A DNA stretch of 64,000 nucleotides from Ustilago trichophora (taxonomy: Eukaryota > Basidiomycota > Ustilaginomycetes > Ustilaginales > Ustilaginaceae), in contig OOIN01000004.1 in assembly GCA_900323505.1 (NCBI GenBank), positions 1,860,001 through 1,924,000 on the forward strand, written 5' to 3'. The position numbers and the translations under genes were made by a program. The notes under the pieces were generated by a model that saw only the letters and a list, made by a program, of their open reading frames with translations, was not told the DNA's origin and did no database searches. Of this stretch, positions 10,274 through 18,959 are shown piece after piece (the stretch's first letter is position 1; each line of letters starts with the position of its first letter).

Positions 10274-11965
10274 TCACCCGGAGCAGACGGGGAGGGTGGT
10301 GTTGTTCTCCCTTGTGAATGCAAGAATGTGGTCGTTGATGACGCGGTGGGTGAAACCAACTTCGCAGTAGACAAAGTAATAGATCCATTTCCTGCGGAAG
10401 ATGTCGACTTCCTTCTGCTTTTGAATTTCTGGCAAGCGGCTGATTTCGTCGTGGTCGCGAAGAAGGGCGGGACGGATGACTTTGTCAAAGTTGGCTTCGA
10501 AGCGGTGTTTCCACTCCCTGAGCGTTCGCGAGTAGTGTGGGCCGATGGAGACGAGGGTATCGAGAATCAAATTGCCGTTGGATCCGTCGGTAGCGCCGTT
10601 GACGAGCGAGGTGACCGAAGGGAGGACACCACCGGGGAAGATCCATTTCTTGATGAAATCCACGCCCTTGTAGTATGCCTCGGCGCGGTTTTCGGGCATG
10701 GTGATGCACTGGAAGACAGCGACACCGCCTTGACGTTTGAGAACGCGGTCCACGCAGCTGAAGTAGGTGGGGATGAACTCGATACCCACCGCTTCGAGCA
10801 TCTCGATCGAGCAGACGCGGTCAAAACTGCCGGTCCAGCTGGCGGGGAAATCGCGGTAGTCCATGAGGTGCACTTTGATCTTGCCTTCCATACCCGCTGC
10901 TGCAATGCGCTGTTCCGCAAGCGCCTTTTGCTCGACCGAGAGCGTCACACTGTCGACTGTGCAACCGGTCATTCGGACAACCTCCATCGCAAATGATCCC
11001 CAACCAGTGCCGATCTCGAGCACGCGATCGCCGCGGCGGATGTTGGCACGCTTGATAATGAGTCGCAGCTTGTTCTTTTGCGCCTCTTCGAGCTCGTCAT
11101 AATCGCTTCCAATCGTACGAGCCTCACCTTCGGCTTCCGAGGGAGGGGTGGGCAGATCGTCTGGGCGAGCATTGACACCGGCATTGTTGCTCTCGACATC
11201 GCTGCTGGGGTCGGCGGTGAATCGAAGCGGCTCAAAGACGCCGTTTGCAGCCGCGGCGTTGATGTGGCCGTTTGTCGCTGTACCCAAGGCTGCTCTAGTC
11301 TGCCGATTGAGCTGATGCAGCAGAGGACCGTTGACATCGGCATCGAGTGTGTCGAACACGGCACACGAGTAAGTCATATCCTTGCTGAGGAAAGCCTTGT
11401 ACATGACGTTGCTGATGTCGTAGTGGGCGCCGATGTTTCGGAGACTGCCGACCTTGGTGTTGGCGTACCTCTTGTTGAGCATACCTTGCGCGGAGGAGAT
11501 AAGGGAGCTGGCTACGCTGATGCCTTCCAAGTTGTTGAGACTAGAGCGGTTGAGAATGAACAGATCAAAGCATGCAGCAAGGTCGGGCGTGTCGACGTCA
11601 CCGATCATGTATGCTTCCGCGAAGCCAAGATCAGCGCCAAAGAACATGCGTGTCCAGAACGAGTCGCTCTTGACAATCAGGACGGCATGCGGGGCCGTAG
11701 AAGAATTGTTGGCGAGTTCGGTATTAGTGGAGGAGGGCTTCGTCTTGGTGATTGTGGCATCTTCGTGATTGTGCTGCTTGCTCTTGACCAATGTGGGGTC
11801 ACCGAAGCGGTGGATGGTACCGTCAAGGAGACGCACTTCGAGTTGACCGACGGTGAGCTTGGAGAAGAGTCCAAGAATGGACGAGCGTGCGATGGCAGCT
11901 GTGGGTCGAGCAAGGGTGCTGATCAGCGCCTGGGGCACCGGGATAGATGGGAAGAGACCAGTCAT
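10274..11965 (-). CDS. cyclopropane-fatty-acyl-phospholipid synthase-like SAM methyltransferase
   Basis: 563 aa from the ATG at 11965; the open frame extends 8 codons upstream only through a TTG. The family transfers a methyl or methylene group from S-adenosylmethionine to the double bond of unsaturated acyl chains in membrane phospholipids. The N-terminal module (about 45-190) has the CFA pattern: LEVRLLDGTIHRFG, DSFWTRMFFGADLGFAEAYM and VGSLRNIGAHYDISN followed by YSCAVFD. The SAM-binding loop VLEIGTGWGSFAMEVV starts near residue 315, then SVEQKALAEQRI, the DYRDFP segment, SIEMLEAVG and the C-terminal WRKWIYYFVYCEVGF region. An approximately 90-residue insertion rich in Asn, Pro and Glu lies between the YSCA segment and the methyltransferase fold. 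A sterol or sphingolipid C-methyltransferase role is less likely, because the N-terminal CFA module is complete. Confidence 0.9.
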   Translation of the reverse strand: MTGLFPSIPVPQALISTLARPTAAIARSSILGLFSKLTVGQLEVRLLDGTIHRFGDPTLVKSKQHNHEDATITKTKPSSTNTELANNSSTAPHAVLIVKSDSFWTRMFFGADLGFAEAYMIGDVDTPDLAACFDLFILNRSSLNNLEGISVASSLISSAQGMLNKRYANTKVGSLRNIGAHYDISNVMYKAFLSKDMTYSCAVFDTLDADVNGPLLHQLNRQTRAALGTATNGHINAAAANGVFEPLRFTADPSSDVESNNAGVNARPDDLPTPPSEAEGEARTIGSDYDELEEAQKNKLRLIIKRANIRRGDRVLEIGTGWGSFAMEVVRMTGCTVDSVTLSVEQKALAEQRIAAAGMEGKIKVHLMDYRDFPASWTGSFDRVCSIEMLEAVGIEFIPTYFSCVDRVLKRQGGVAVFQCITMPENRAEAYYKGVDFIKKWIFPGGVLPSVTSLVNGATDGSNGNLILDTLVSIGPHYSRTLREWKHRFEANFDKVIRPALLRDHDEISRLPEIQKQKEVDIFRRKWIYYFVYCEVGFTHRVINDHILAFTRENNTTLPVCSG

Positions 11966-14458
11966 TTTCTTGTAGATCAAGGCGAGCAAGCGTCTATTCC
12001 GCAGGGGCTCGGGTATTCAAGACGTTGGGGATCTGATTGAAGGTCTCGCTGGCAGAAGAAGTGGTTCTTTCAGAGACGGGCAAAGGGAGTGGAAAGGAGG
12101 AGGGCCACGTTGAGGCGGCTTGCGAAGCGGACGGGGTCGGAAGGGGATGAATGACGAGATGAATCGAGAAAGTGATGGAGCGAAAGGATAGTGGAGGAAA
12201 AGAGATAGGAAGGAAAGCTGGAAGGTTAGGTTGGAAGGAACGATGATAAGGGCACCGAGTGGATGGTGGAACAAGAGTCGACCGCAGAGACGCAAGGGGA
12301 CAGTTGAAGCAGAATTTGAAGGAACCGAAGGAGGGCAGCGGAAGCAACAGCGAAATGAAGAGTGGCGACACCCTGGGAGGAAAAGAGCAGCAGGCTTAGA
12401 TAGTCCCAAGCCATGGATGCCGCGGATGAAGTTTGCTTTCCCACCCACTCACTCACACCTTACACAGAACGTCTGTCAAGAGAAGCAGAAGGGGTCTAGG
12501 TTTGGGCAGCGGATTGGAGCGGACTGCGTAAAAAACCCGAAAACCGAAGGACAAGGCAAGGGACGTGCGGACGGGGAATGAAGGAAGATCAGGCGATTCC
12601 ACGTTGAAGGAAGGGGGAAAAAGGTCTCACTGTTGAATGACAGAAGCGAAGAGTGGGCCTAGGCTGTCACTTCCGCGGATGCTGCAGTAATCGACACCTC
12701 GCCGATCCTCCTCCACTTTCTTGTTTTTGGCATCCGCTCGCTTGACTAGGACAAGATACCATTCGTCTCAAAGAGAGCTAACTACTGACACAATCAAGGT
12801 TACTTCTGTGGAAAAAAGGAACCCTTGAGCATACAGTGGGCATAAGTGCGGGACGATGGGGACGTGGAAATACTGGCGAGGCTCAGATTAGATGAGACAA
12901 GCCCGGATGGATTGGATGCGAACGTTAGGGTGGACACAGAGGTCAAAGGCAGACTGGATCGATTGTCGATAGTCCCTCGAGTTCGGCCCAGCCAGAGGCG
13001 AGTACCAGAGGGAATTGTTCGAGGAAGACGGTTGTCGGCTCGGATGGGCAAAAGAGTGGAAAAGTGCCCACCGTAGAGTTGAAGGCTGAGATTGCAGCAC
13101 CCTGCATAAGTTGAGGTTGACTCCGCCGTAGTTGGTGGGTGCCAACCACTGCCACTGCTTTGGTTTCCACGACTCGCTTTCACCTTATTGTGTGCTATGC
13201 TATGCCACGAAAGAAGATGAATAAGGGTGTGCACTCTCGAAGTGTTGGAAGCACCGCTTGGTTGAGTTTAGATGGCGACGCTTTGCGAGTAGTGTTTGTT
13301 AATAGGGTTAGGTGGGAAGGTTCAAGGCACGTCTGCCAGACAGTGTCGTGGGATGCACGCTTACCTGTTTAGATGGCAAGTCGCAGCGATCGTCGAGCGC
13401 GTCGCATGTGCAGCCGAATGCAGCGGGTGCATGCCTCCACTCTGGTGACTTTCCCCGGAATCCGAATTTTCATTTTGATTTCATTTTCCCCGTACGCTGT
13501 TACACCTACTCTCGTGTACAGCATCACCGGAAGCAAGCAAAGAGATCGGCGATGGCATCTCACTTCTGTCGATGAAAAGTTGTCATTTTAGCTAAATTTA
13601 GACGAGAGGTGGAAGCGAGCGAGCCATGTGCGTAAAGAAGCCAGAAAAAAGAACTTTGACTCTGCTTGGACTCTTTATGCATTTCCGACCCTTCACTCTC
13701 CAACCCCTACCTCATTCGATCCTCTAGCAACTCAAGTCACCTATCGATATCGTGACTGTTGGTGAGGAACTGCTTCTCTAAGGTAGTCTCACAAAATGTT
13801 CTGCTAGACACATCAGTCAGTCTGAGCGAGGAAGCTAAGCTGACAATACTGTACAACGACCTCTCACTGTCTGGGTTGCATGGCTCTGAAAACTGGCAAA
13901 TTCCAAAATTGGAACGTGCCGTTGTGTTGGTGCGGAGAACGCGCGAATTGTATTCAATGCTATCCGCTTGAATTGCCTTTTGCCGAAGAGCGTTGGGTCT
14001 GTGTGTCCTGTGTGGCGGTGCGGTTGTTCAGAAAGTGTTGGTTTGATGCACCGCCCGGCCAACTTTTTTCGGCGCGAATACAGCTGAGCTGTTTGGAAGG
14101 CCAGGGCTTTGAATTCAAATTGAATCCATCACCAAACTCCGCCCTCCCATGATTGCCAGCTGCCGTGCAGATTGATGCAACACCTTCTCCGGAAAAGAAG
14201 CTTTCGCACTGCCACGCGCTACCACAATCTAGTGTTCCTGTCGACTCGGTTCATCCTCTCCCCTTGGGGGTTCATGACGCTGTGACTTGGTCAACTATTC
14301 CTTTCACCACCATCTCCAGCGGCCATCGCCAGGTCAACTGGCTCATTCTCTACAACAAAGCAGCATCCTTGATCCCCTTAGAACACCATGCTCGCCATCT
14401 TCTAATTGAACGCATAGAGGTCTCGTCCCCACGGTAACGGCCAGCAGCCTCGACGGCC
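11966..14458. other. 2.5 kb divergent intergenic region
   Basis: Lies between the divergent CFA-type gene and the GT69 gene. The first 500 bp are purine-rich on the plus strand, so pyrimidine-rich on the CFA sense strand, as expected for its 5' leader. The rest shows no convincing coding sequence, RNA gene or mobile element. Confidence 0.55.
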
Positions 14459-16288
14459 ATGTCGCTTTGTCCAAGGGCAGCCGCTCAGGCGCTCCAATCG
14501 CCACCGGAACTTCAACAAGGCGAGTACAAACACGATGCCGCCTACTTTGATCAAGGAAATTATCCGCAGTACACGTTGCATCCATCAGATCGTTTCGGTC
14601 CCGATCAAGCGCCTCTCCTTGAGGCTCGACCATTCCCTTCTTACAGCACGACACACGACGCTGTACCGGCCAAGTTTTGCTTCACCCGCTACTTGACGTG
14701 GCTCAAATTTGCCTCCCGGCCTCGATTTTCGTCAGCAGACGCTTCGACCGGCTCTACGTCCAAATCCCGCAAGGCGTGGCTACCTGTCCTGCTTGTTACC
14801 AATCTTGCCATCACAGTGGTCACATTCATCGCTGCCTGCATCCATTTCAACACCTTCACCACCCTCTTCCTCTACCTTGCGCTGCTTATTGTTGCCTTTC
14901 CGATCCTCTCGCTGTCGCTTTTGCTGGTCAACTCTACTCCGTATGACTATAAGCTTCAGCTGCCAGACTGGTCTCCTGCCTCTACGCCCTTCTCGGAGCA
15001 GCCTTTCTCCTTTTCGGGCCTTGTCAATAGATCCCCTGACAACGAAATACCTACACTACCTGCTGCTCGACCGCCAACCAGACGCCACAGATCATGCCGT
15101 CTAGCTCGCCTCGAATCTCTTGCTCGATCCGCCCAATACCTCCTCACTGTCATCTGGTTCCTCGCGATAGTCGAGTGGCTCTTCTTCCAACCCATTCTAC
15201 CCCCCAGCAATGGCTCCACCGGAGATGAGATGGTCTCGTTCATCCAATCTTCTGCCTCAGTCAACGCAGCATCCGAACTGCCAATCAAGGTGTTCATTGC
15301 CTCTAACTTGTACAACAGCGAGGAGATTCTGCCAGACTACACTGCTTCGCTCAAGGGTCTCATCAACCATCTCGGCCCAGACAAGGTCTTTGTGTCGATC
15401 TACGAATCGCATTCGACAGATCACACTAAACCCATGCTTGCTCAGTTTGATCAAGATCTCGCGCGAATGAACGTCAGCCGTCGGATCCTTTCCGACGATC
15501 GCGACATCCGAAAGGGTAAATACATTTCCTCGGTCCACGATCGCATCGGCTTCCTTGCCAAGGTGAGGAACATCGCCATGCGGCCCCTCCTTGAATCTGC
15601 CTACGTGGCCGACAAGTTCACGCATGTGCTTTGGGTCAACGATCTCATCTTTACTCCTCAGGATGCGCTCAACCTTCTCCACACGAACAACACCCACTAT
15701 GATCAAGCATGTGCCATGGATTTCATCGGAAACGGCTTCTATGACACATGGGTGGTGCGAGATGCCAATGGTGAGACGCTCAAACGCCAATGGCCCTACT
15801 TCAAACGGGATAAGGACATCGAGGCTATGCGAGAGGCAAGACCGTTCGAGGTCAACTCGTGCTGGAACGGCATCACCGCCTTCGATGCCAAGTGGTTTTA
15901 CCCATCCAATACTTCCGCTGCATCCTCCTCCTCCGCTGGGAACGGTGACGATGGGGACGGACCCCTCCGGCTGCCGCTCCAGTTCCGTTCCTCGACCACA
16001 TGTTTGTCATCCGAATGTCAACTCATATCGTACGACATCCACCGCGCACTCTACCCTGCACGCCCAACCATCCTCATTAATCCCGCCGTCAAGGTGGCCT
16101 ACAACCGCAAGCACTATTTCCTTTTCAACTCGCTCATCCCATCGCCGATTCTGAGGACGTGGAGGATCGTATGGCGCGATTGGATTGGGTATCGACTCTT
16201 TGGCTGGGCCACTGAAGGTAGGAGATGGGCGAATGAGTGCAAGCCCAAGCAGAAGTTTTGGGCCCCAGCTCCCTCGACCAAGTTGTAG
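14459..16288 (+). CDS. GT69-family alpha-1,3-mannosyltransferase (CMT1/CAP59 type)
   Basis: 609 aa from an ATG at 14459, no intron. Founding members are Cryptococcus CMT1 and CAP59; the family adds alpha-1,3-linked mannose in Golgi glycan or capsule synthesis. Hydrophobic segments near residues 103-155 and 225-247 suggest a membrane-anchored N-terminus with a lumenal catalytic region. The GT69 domain starts near residue 277 with KVFIASNLYNSEEILP, then VFVSIYESHSTDHTKP, RIGFLAKVRNIAM and a metal-site-like HVLWVNDLIF (N394-D395). GNGFYDTWVVRD and FEVNSCWNGITAFDA follow, with a Ser/Gly/Asp-rich loop after that. The C-terminal part (LSSECQLISYDIHR, INPAVKVAYN) also fits. Acceptor substrate cannot be read from sequence; smuts have no Cryptococcus-type capsule, so a cell-wall or glycolipid acceptor is inference. 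Confidence 0.9.
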   Translation: MSLCPRAAAQALQSPPELQQGEYKHDAAYFDQGNYPQYTLHPSDRFGPDQAPLLEARPFPSYSTTHDAVPAKFCFTRYLTWLKFASRPRFSSADASTGSTSKSRKAWLPVLLVTNLAITVVTFIAACIHFNTFTTLFLYLALLIVAFPILSLSLLLVNSTPYDYKLQLPDWSPASTPFSEQPFSFSGLVNRSPDNEIPTLPAARPPTRRHRSCRLARLESLARSAQYLLTVIWFLAIVEWLFFQPILPPSNGSTGDEMVSFIQSSASVNAASELPIKVFIASNLYNSEEILPDYTASLKGLINHLGPDKVFVSIYESHSTDHTKPMLAQFDQDLARMNVSRRILSDDRDIRKGKYISSVHDRIGFLAKVRNIAMRPLLESAYVADKFTHVLWVNDLIFTPQDALNLLHTNNTHYDQACAMDFIGNGFYDTWVVRDANGETLKRQWPYFKRDKDIEAMREARPFEVNSCWNGITAFDAKWFYPSNTSAASSSSAGNGDDGDGPLRLPLQFRSSTTCLSSECQLISYDIHRALYPARPTILINPAVKVAYNRKHYFLFNSLIPSPILRTWRIVWRDWIGYRLFGWATEGRRWANECKPKQKFWAPAPSTKL

Positions 16289-16988
16289 ACTTTTCTTGTA
16301 CCACTAGACCTTGCTTTCATGGACAATTTCTTACATTTCAGTACAGAGCACATATGACAGGTGCGCATGTTGAGTGAATTTATCTTCGGACTGTCGATAT
16401 CGTCTCCCCGGCTCGCCACGTTTCGGTACGTGGCTGATTCGGTGATGAAATCAAAATTGGTTCTCTCGGCGGTCACACCGACTTCCCCGCCATCTGAATC
16501 GTAAGGGCGTACTGTGACTCCGATTCCGCCACAGCATTGTAGCGACTTGTGTGAAGTTCTGAGGCAGGGTGCAACTCGGAGCGAGGTTCCTAGGAGGAAC
16601 GTGCTCCTCGCTTAAACTGTTAACCCGAGCGGAAGAAGAACATGCTCTAGTTTCTGCCGATCCACCGCCGCGCGGGTTAGCTGCCCCAGGGTCTCTTCTA
16701 TTGTGCCTTTGCCGGCGGCTAGCCTCTGCTATCTTTTCGAAAGATTTCGGCAGTGTAAGATGCATCTGTGAAACGTACAGAGCCTGTGATCATCGATGCT
16801 TTTGTGATTGAGAGAGGATGCGCTACTCAGAGCCGATGGCACTTATATGCATCCTTTCCGGCAGTGAGCGAACCATGCGCTTGCTATTGTCATGGAATGC
16901 AGACGTATAAGTAGCAGACGTCTTTGCAGGTTTGAAAAATAGACCTCCTCAACGATCTCACAAACTCGGGTCCTTTCTCCTGATCATC
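16289..16988. other. intergenic region / acid phosphatase promoter
   Basis: 700 bp between two same-strand genes. Nothing coding is credible. The right end carries a TATA-like box at 16906-16913. Confidence 0.5.
16906..16913 (+). promoter_or_regulatory. TATA-like box of the acid phosphatase gene
   Basis: TATAAGTA lies 76 bp before the ATG at 16989, in a position that suits a core promoter. No other element was identified with confidence. Confidence 0.4.
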
Positions 16989-18623
16989 ATGGTGACCAGC
17001 TTTGGCGCTTTGACCGCTGCGCTTGCGCTCGCTACAACATTGGGCAATGTTCAAGCGCTCTCAGCCGCCCCTCTCTATCACCCTCAAAACCCATACAGTT
17101 CTGTTCCAGCTGAATTCAAGCCAGCTCTCCCCTCCTCGTTGCCTCCCATCCCATCCAACTTGCCAAACCTCCCCGCTAATGGGCCAGATGGCAAGGCACT
17201 GTCCTTCCCAGGTGGACTGCCTCCTCTCCCTGCCCCCACGACATGGACCGATGCGAGGTATAACGACTACCGACCTTCCAAGGCCCGTCTCTCCTACCGT
17301 GGTGACGACGGCATGGCGGTCTCCTGGTCCACCCCCAAACAGCTTCCCATTCCGGCCGTGCTGTTTGGCACGAAGCCGGATCTCCTCAACAGAATCGCAA
17401 CAAGCACCGACTCAGTGACATACAACACAAGCAGCTATTACTCAAACCATGTTGTCCTCGACCATCTTGAGCCAAACACCAAGTACTACTATCTGCCCAT
17501 CCTCGGTCATCCTGTGAAAGATGTCAGGAGCTTCACCACTGCCCTGCCTGCTGGAGATGACAGGGAGTACACAATCGCCGTTGTGGCGGATTTGGGAACG
17601 ATGGGCTCGTTGGGCTTGTCTGACCATGTTCCTCCTGGTGCAGCAAACCCGCTGACTACAGGGGAGGTTACAACCATTCAGAGGCTGACGATGGAGAAGA
17701 GCCAGTACGATCACGTTGTGCACGTTGGTGATATCGCGTATGCTGACTACTGGCTGAAAGAAGTTGTGCTGGGCTATATCAATGGATCGGTTGCAGCTGG
17801 ACCAGAACTGTACGAGAAGATCAACGAGGAGTTCTACGACGAGATGGAAGCGCTCACTTCCACCCTGCCATACCACGTTGCTCCTGGCAATCACGATAGT
17901 AACTGCGACAATTCAGGCTACAAGAACTATACCGAATCTATCTGCCCTCCCGCCCTGACACATTTCACCGGCTACAACCAGCATTGGAATATGCCCTCCA
18001 CCTTCTCTGGTGGCTTTAAAAATATGTGGTACTCATACAACGTTGGGATGGTCCACTATGTTGTGTACGACACCGAGACCGACCTTGGCCCCAACCTCGT
18101 CGGACCTGAGGACATTGGCGGCTCAAGTGGAGCCAACGATGGCCCGCTGAATCCAACTCACCCAAACGCCCAGCTTGACTTTCTTAAAAAGGACCTTGCC
18201 GCTGTAGACCGCTCCAAAACCCCTTGGATCGTCGCAGCAGGCCACAGACCCTGGTACATGGCGGCAAAGAGCAAAGACCTCTGTACTGTGTGCCAGGAGG
18301 CGTTTGAGCAGCTCTTCTACGATGCCGGTGTCGACCTGATCGTCAACGGGCACCAGCATAACATGCAGCGTCAGGCGCCTCTGGCGCCGGGGGCAAAGTT
18401 GGATGCAAATGGGTTGGACAATCCAAAAGCTCCTCTGTACATTTTGACGGGCGCAGCCGGGCACTTTGATGGCCTTGACAGCGCGCATACGCCCTATCCA
18501 GCCTACTCAAAGTTTGTCAACGATACCCTGTATGGCTTCTCCCGGGTCACGTTTCACAACAAGACACACCGTAAGTATCAGAACGGAGAAGAGGGAGAGG
18601 TGATACGGAGAAGAGACTTCTGA
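16989..18623 (+). CDS. secreted purple acid phosphatase (metallophosphoesterase)
   Basis: 544 aa from the ATG at 16989; the frame extends 19 codons upstream only through a TTG. The first 25 residues (MVTSFGALTAALALATTL...) form a signal peptide, so the enzyme probably acts outside the cell or in the vacuole and scavenges phosphate from esters. After a Pro-rich stretch comes a fibronectin-like N-terminal domain (ARLSYRGDDGMAVSW, LEPNTKYYYLP). The dinuclear metal site is complete: D201 in VVADLGTMG, D248 and Y251 in HVGDIAYADYW, N301-H302 in PGNHDSN, H419 in AAGHRPWY, and H455/H457 in NGHQHNM. Several N-x-S/T sites suggest glycosylation. Convergent with NAA35 (336 bp). No PHO-type operator was identified. 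Confidence 0.93.
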   Translation: MVTSFGALTAALALATTLGNVQALSAAPLYHPQNPYSSVPAEFKPALPSSLPPIPSNLPNLPANGPDGKALSFPGGLPPLPAPTTWTDARYNDYRPSKARLSYRGDDGMAVSWSTPKQLPIPAVLFGTKPDLLNRIATSTDSVTYNTSSYYSNHVVLDHLEPNTKYYYLPILGHPVKDVRSFTTALPAGDDREYTIAVVADLGTMGSLGLSDHVPPGAANPLTTGEVTTIQRLTMEKSQYDHVVHVGDIAYADYWLKEVVLGYINGSVAAGPELYEKINEEFYDEMEALTSTLPYHVAPGNHDSNCDNSGYKNYTESICPPALTHFTGYNQHWNMPSTFSGGFKNMWYSYNVGMVHYVVYDTETDLGPNLVGPEDIGGSSGANDGPLNPTHPNAQLDFLKKDLAAVDRSKTPWIVAAGHRPWYMAAKSKDLCTVCQEAFEQLFYDAGVDLIVNGHQHNMQRQAPLAPGAKLDANGLDNPKAPLYILTGAAGHFDGLDSAHTPYPAYSKFVNDTLYGFSRVTFHNKTHRKYQNGEEGEVIRRRDF

Positions 18624-18959
18624 CACAGAATCGCGTTGCTTTGCTTCTGGTGCACAAGTGACACACGACTTCGTCAGCTCGGCTACCAACGAGGTGCTGG
18701 ATTCTGCAACGCTCTACAGGCGACACTGAGCGACGAACGTCGAACACTCCATGCATGCGCTTCTTTTGATCGACATTGCAAAAGCATACACCTCGCTCGT
18801 TGTCCACACAGTATTCTAATGGCCTACTTTACATTGTTGTATGTTTCGAGCAAGGTAGATCTGAATGCGTGTCTGGTATATGATGGGTAAGGAGAGAGGA
18901 TTTTGTGGTGGAGTGTCCGATCCTTTCGATCATGCTGTGCAAGTGAAGCTCCTTCTTGG
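18624..18959. other. convergent 3' intergenic region
   Basis: 336 bp between the ends of the acid phosphatase and NAA35 genes. Nothing beyond 3' untranslated sequence is seen. Confidence 0.6.

Noticed and set aside
9436..10317. 293-codon open frame on the plus strand
   Set aside because: It is an out-of-phase reading of the AT-hook gene's 3' half that runs on through CA repeats; composition is random and it starts inside another gene.
11078..12040. 320-codon plus-strand open frame, and another at 10328-10996
   Set aside because: Both are antisense shadows of the CFA-type gene, whose minus-strand reading has clear family motifs.
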